A stretch of 64,000 bases of DNA, taken from the NCBI GenBank assembly GCA_903825895.1, contig CAIKCI010000018.1:1-64000 (forward strand). Direction: 5' to 3'. How positions within the stretch are numbered: the stretch's first letter is position 1; every line of letters starts with the position of its first letter. The notes below the pieces were generated by a model, which ran no database searches, was not told the origin of the DNA, and was given only the letters and a program-made list of their open reading frames with translations. The translations under genes and the position numbers were made by a program. This stretch comes from an uncultured Actinomycetes bacterium (lineage in GTDB: Bacteria; Actinomycetota; Acidimicrobiia; Acidimicrobiales; RAAP-2). Positions 61,769-64,000 of this stretch are shown piece after piece.

Positions 61769-64000
61769 TCCGTCAGGCTGAGAGACCGGAAGCCCAGCGA
61801 GAAGTTCCTCGGGAACAATGGTTCCTGCTCGACTTGCTACATCTTGCATCATGAACCGACCCACGACAGGGAGTTCCGTGAGCGCCTCCGCTCGCAACGC
61901 AGCCGCCACGGTGGGGACAAAGTACTCGGGGGAGGCAAAGACCAAGTGGCGAGCGAGCCAGTTGGGATGATATTTCTCGTTGAACTTCCAGAGTGTTTCG
62001 ATGGGCAGGATTGATGAGAGTCGACGGAGCCCCCACCGCTCAACGCGTTGGGTGAGTCCGTTACCTTTTTCGCCGTCGAGTGTTGAGCGAAAGGCTGAGA
62101 AGTTCAAACTCAGTCCCGTCACGTTGCGCTCCTTGAGGTGGGCAATAGTGGAACACAGGGCGTAGTCCAAGAGTCCGTTGGGGTGCTCGCCGGGGTCGCG
62201 GCGCAGCAAGTCGAGTGAGTAGCCATTAATAGCACTGCTGGGAACAAACTGACACATCGCAGCCGGTTCGCCATCGGGTCCGCTGATAATCGTGAGAAGC
62301 AGTCCCGTGTCTCGTGGATCAAAGAGCCGACCGAGCATCATGGAGAAGCCTCGCTCTTCTTCACCCCGTCGGTTTTTCTTCATGAGCTCAACAAGCCCTG
62401 GAACTCGGGCCGGATCGATCATCGAAGGGTCAAGGAACTCAACGGTGTAACCGTTGCGCTCAAGGCGGGTGCAGGCTTGGCGCAGGCCCTTCATCTTCTT
62501 GCCTTCTAGGGAGAAGTTTGGGACGTCGACCACTGCTTCGTCACCGAGGTAGATGTAGCGCATCCCAGATTCGTCATAGATCGGCAACCAGGCTTCGCCT
62601 CCTCCAATAACGCCAGGGCCCCAGCCGTGGACATCGCAGTATGCGCGAAAGGCCGCCCATACCTGCGTGCGCTCACTCTCGGGCCCGATGGGGTCGGGCG
62701 AGACGAGAGCGATACCACCAAAGACTGCATAAGCCACGACGGAGTCACCGTAGAAGAAGTATTCCTTGTCGTCACGGAGGGCAAAGTAATCCAAGGTTCC
62801 TTTGCCGTGGCGAAGCACAATGTCACGAGCTCGTTGCTGGGCGCGCTCTCGAATGTCTGTGCCCGCAAGTTCTGTCCGGCGACGGTCAACGACCGGCCGG
62901 GTGATCAGATAAAGAATCGAGATTCCGACCGTGATTCCCACGGTGAACATGGCGGGGTAGACGAAGTCTTCGACGCGATCGGGCAGGGCCTGCGTTGAGA
63001 GACCAATGAGTCGCTCGGTGACGGCGAGAAGGACAAGAGGCCAACTTGGGAGTTGGCCTTTGTGAATGTTGGTCAACTCAACGCCAACGAACGACGAAAC
63101 GATGGCAACAAGCAAAATGAGCATGAGAATTGGCAGTGCACCCTTCAAAGACTCACGGTCCGTGGTGCCCTGAAACCACCGTCGCTGGGTGAGCAAAAAA
63201 ATCAGCACGACCAACGAGATGAGCACAGCGCCGATATTTGCGTTATGCGCAATATGGAGGGCCGTCGAGGTAGCGAGCAAGACAACCGCAACGAACCAGC
63301 TACGTCGTTGGCCGCGGAAAATTCCTCGGGAGAGCATCACTAACGCAATACCAATCGCCACTATGGCAACGGTTGCCGTCTGTGAAATGCCGAGTGGGAG
63401 ATAGCTCAAGATATGGTGGAATCGCTGGCGCAATGGCGGTGAGACAGCAATGAGAAGATCGAGGAAACCGGTGAGGAAAAGTGAGATTCCCCCGATTCGG
63501 CGAACTCGACGTGCCGTGTTCTGTGTTGAGGGAAGATTCGTTGCGGGGGGCCATGCCCCGCCGAGTGGCCATTCAGCAACTTCCTGATGGCCGGTCGATT
63601 CTGGTGGCGTCGGCGTGGCACAGCGGCCCGCCACAAGGCGCTCAAGCCATCCGTCGGTGTGAAGTCGGCGATCAGAGAGGCCCAGGTGGGCGTAGATCTG
63701 CGCTCCCACCTCTAGGGTTATTTCTCCATTTCGCAGATGCTCGAGAAAAACCGGTGGAAGGCCAAGTCGGCCAAAGTGCTCTCGCACGAGAAGTGAACTC
63801 GACCCGGGGACGGCGAGAAACCCCGCGTCCAGGTGAGTGAGCGATGCCGTGGCAAGCCCACCGATGACAACCCCCGTGACACCATCGGCCAAGAGCGATC
63901 GAGCCAGTTCAAGTGCTTCAGGGCTTGCTCCGAGAAAGGCTGCCGGGGTCTCTTGGCTTATTCGCCCGCGTTTGTTCTCGGGAGATCCATTGGACCGTTT
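61757..64000 (-). CDS. MprF-like phosphatidylglycerol aminoacyltransferase (DUF2156), N-terminus outside window
   Basis: Open from the right edge for 747 residues. The part nearest the edge is a soluble segment of about 110 residues that I cannot assign (TGVVIGGLATASLTHLDAG). Then come about six membrane helices and, in the last 340 residues, a DUF2156/MprF catalytic domain (GKGTLDYFALRDDKEYFFY, VIGGGEAWLPIYDE, NFSAFRSTLD). Relatives transfer lysine or alanine from tRNA to phosphatidylglycerol, lowering the surface charge. No stop precedes the edge, so the apparent TTG 63892 is not the start. Confidence 0.8.
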   Translation of the reverse strand, partial: KRSNGSPENKRGRISQETPAAFLGASPEALELARSLLADGVTGVVIGGLATASLTHLDAGFLAVPGSSSLLVREHFGRLGLPPVFLEHLRNGEITLEVGAQIYAHLGLSDRRLHTDGWLERLVAGRCATPTPPESTGHQEVAEWPLGGAWPPATNLPSTQNTARRVRRIGGISLFLTGFLDLLIAVSPPLRQRFHHILSYLPLGISQTATVAIVAIGIALVMLSRGIFRGQRRSWFVAVVLLATSTALHIAHNANIGAVLISLVVLIFLLTQRRWFQGTTDRESLKGALPILMLILLVAIVSSFVGVELTNIHKGQLPSWPLVLLAVTERLIGLSTQALPDRVEDFVYPAMFTVGITVGISILYLITRPVVDRRRTELAGTDIRERAQQRARDIVLRHGKGTLDYFALRDDKEYFFYGDSVVAYAVFGGIALVSPDPIGPESERTQVWAAFRAYCDVHGWGPGVIGGGEAWLPIYDESGMRYIYLGDEAVVDVPNFSLEGKKMKGLRQACTRLERNGYTVEFLDPSMIDPARVPGLVELMKKNRRGEEERGFSMMLGRLFDPRDTGLLLTIISGPDGEPAAMCQFVPSSAINGYSLDLLRRDPGEHPNGLLDYALCSTIAHLKERNVTGLSLNFSAFRSTLDGEKGNGLTQRVERWGLRRLSSILPIETLWKFNEKYHPNWLARHLVFASPEYFVPTVAAALRAEALTELPVVGRFMMQDVASRAGTIVPEELLAGLPVSQPDGLSR

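Overview
The window is a compact, almost fully coding piece of a bacterial chromosome (roughly 55% GC by eye) from an actinobacterium, most likely of class Acidimicrobiia. Evidence: two WhiB-family regulators, a mycothiol-type glycosyltransferase (MshA) followed by a YbjN-domain gene, a mycobacterial-type three-subunit succinate dehydrogenase, nickel SOD with its SodX protease, UPF0182, a DivIVA-domain protein, monomeric NADP isocitrate dehydrogenase, and frequent GTG starts. Many genes carry a TANNNT -10 element only 6-10 nt upstream of a start codon that has no Shine-Dalgarno, which points to leaderless transcripts. I see no insertion sequence, prophage or CRISPR array, and no gene-free stretch longer than 300 bases.

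Layout. 1-3819: start of a secreted protein (cut by the window edge), then the sdh operon (anchor, SdhA, SdhB) on the minus strand. 3974-7419: AAA+ ATPase and VWA-domain protein, a MoxR/chelatase-like pair. 7533-8919: two whiB genes around a formiminotransferase-like gene that has no canonical start codon. 9065-19317: a cell-envelope and proteolysis neighbourhood: a DUF2342 pseudo-metalloprotease, an HtrA-like protein with two triad residues lost, a divergent MreB, a HEAT-repeat protein, an active-looking Lon-like PDZ protease, a DivIVA/coiled-coil protein with a phage Mu-F-like zinc motif at its C-terminus, and a UPF0182 membrane protein. 19314-25708: VOC protein, membrane protein, initiator tRNA, a frameshifted GT87 glycosyltransferase, a ligand-poor amidohydrolase relative, and icd. 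25864-31255: sqdB and a glycerol-type operon (FGGY kinase, GlpA-like and GlpB/HcnB-like flavoproteins), followed by tRNA-Lys. 31434-34879: a 48-residue protein, a lipoprotein, a K+ channel with a DksA-like zinc-finger protein, the divergent sodN/sodX pair and an XRE regulator. 34893-42725: mshA, ybjN, proC and a five-gene tetrapyrrole cluster (hemA, hemC, hemD, hemB, hemL). 43912-61768: a geranylgeranyl-reductase-family flavoprotein divergent from a complete nuoA-N operon, to which an ATP-grasp gene is translationally coupled. 61757-64000: an MprF/DUF2156-type lipid aminoacyltransferase whose N-terminus lies outside the window.

Together the genes describe an aerobic, respiring cell: complex II and complex I feed (mena)quinone, the hem genes supply haem, Ni-SOD and mycothiol handle oxidative stress, and the glycerol operon and icd feed electrons and carbon. 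The most unusual section is 9.3-19.3 kb, where the conserved actinobacterial DUF2342 / PDZ-Lon / UPF0182 set is expanded with cytoskeletal genes and catalytically degenerate protease relatives.
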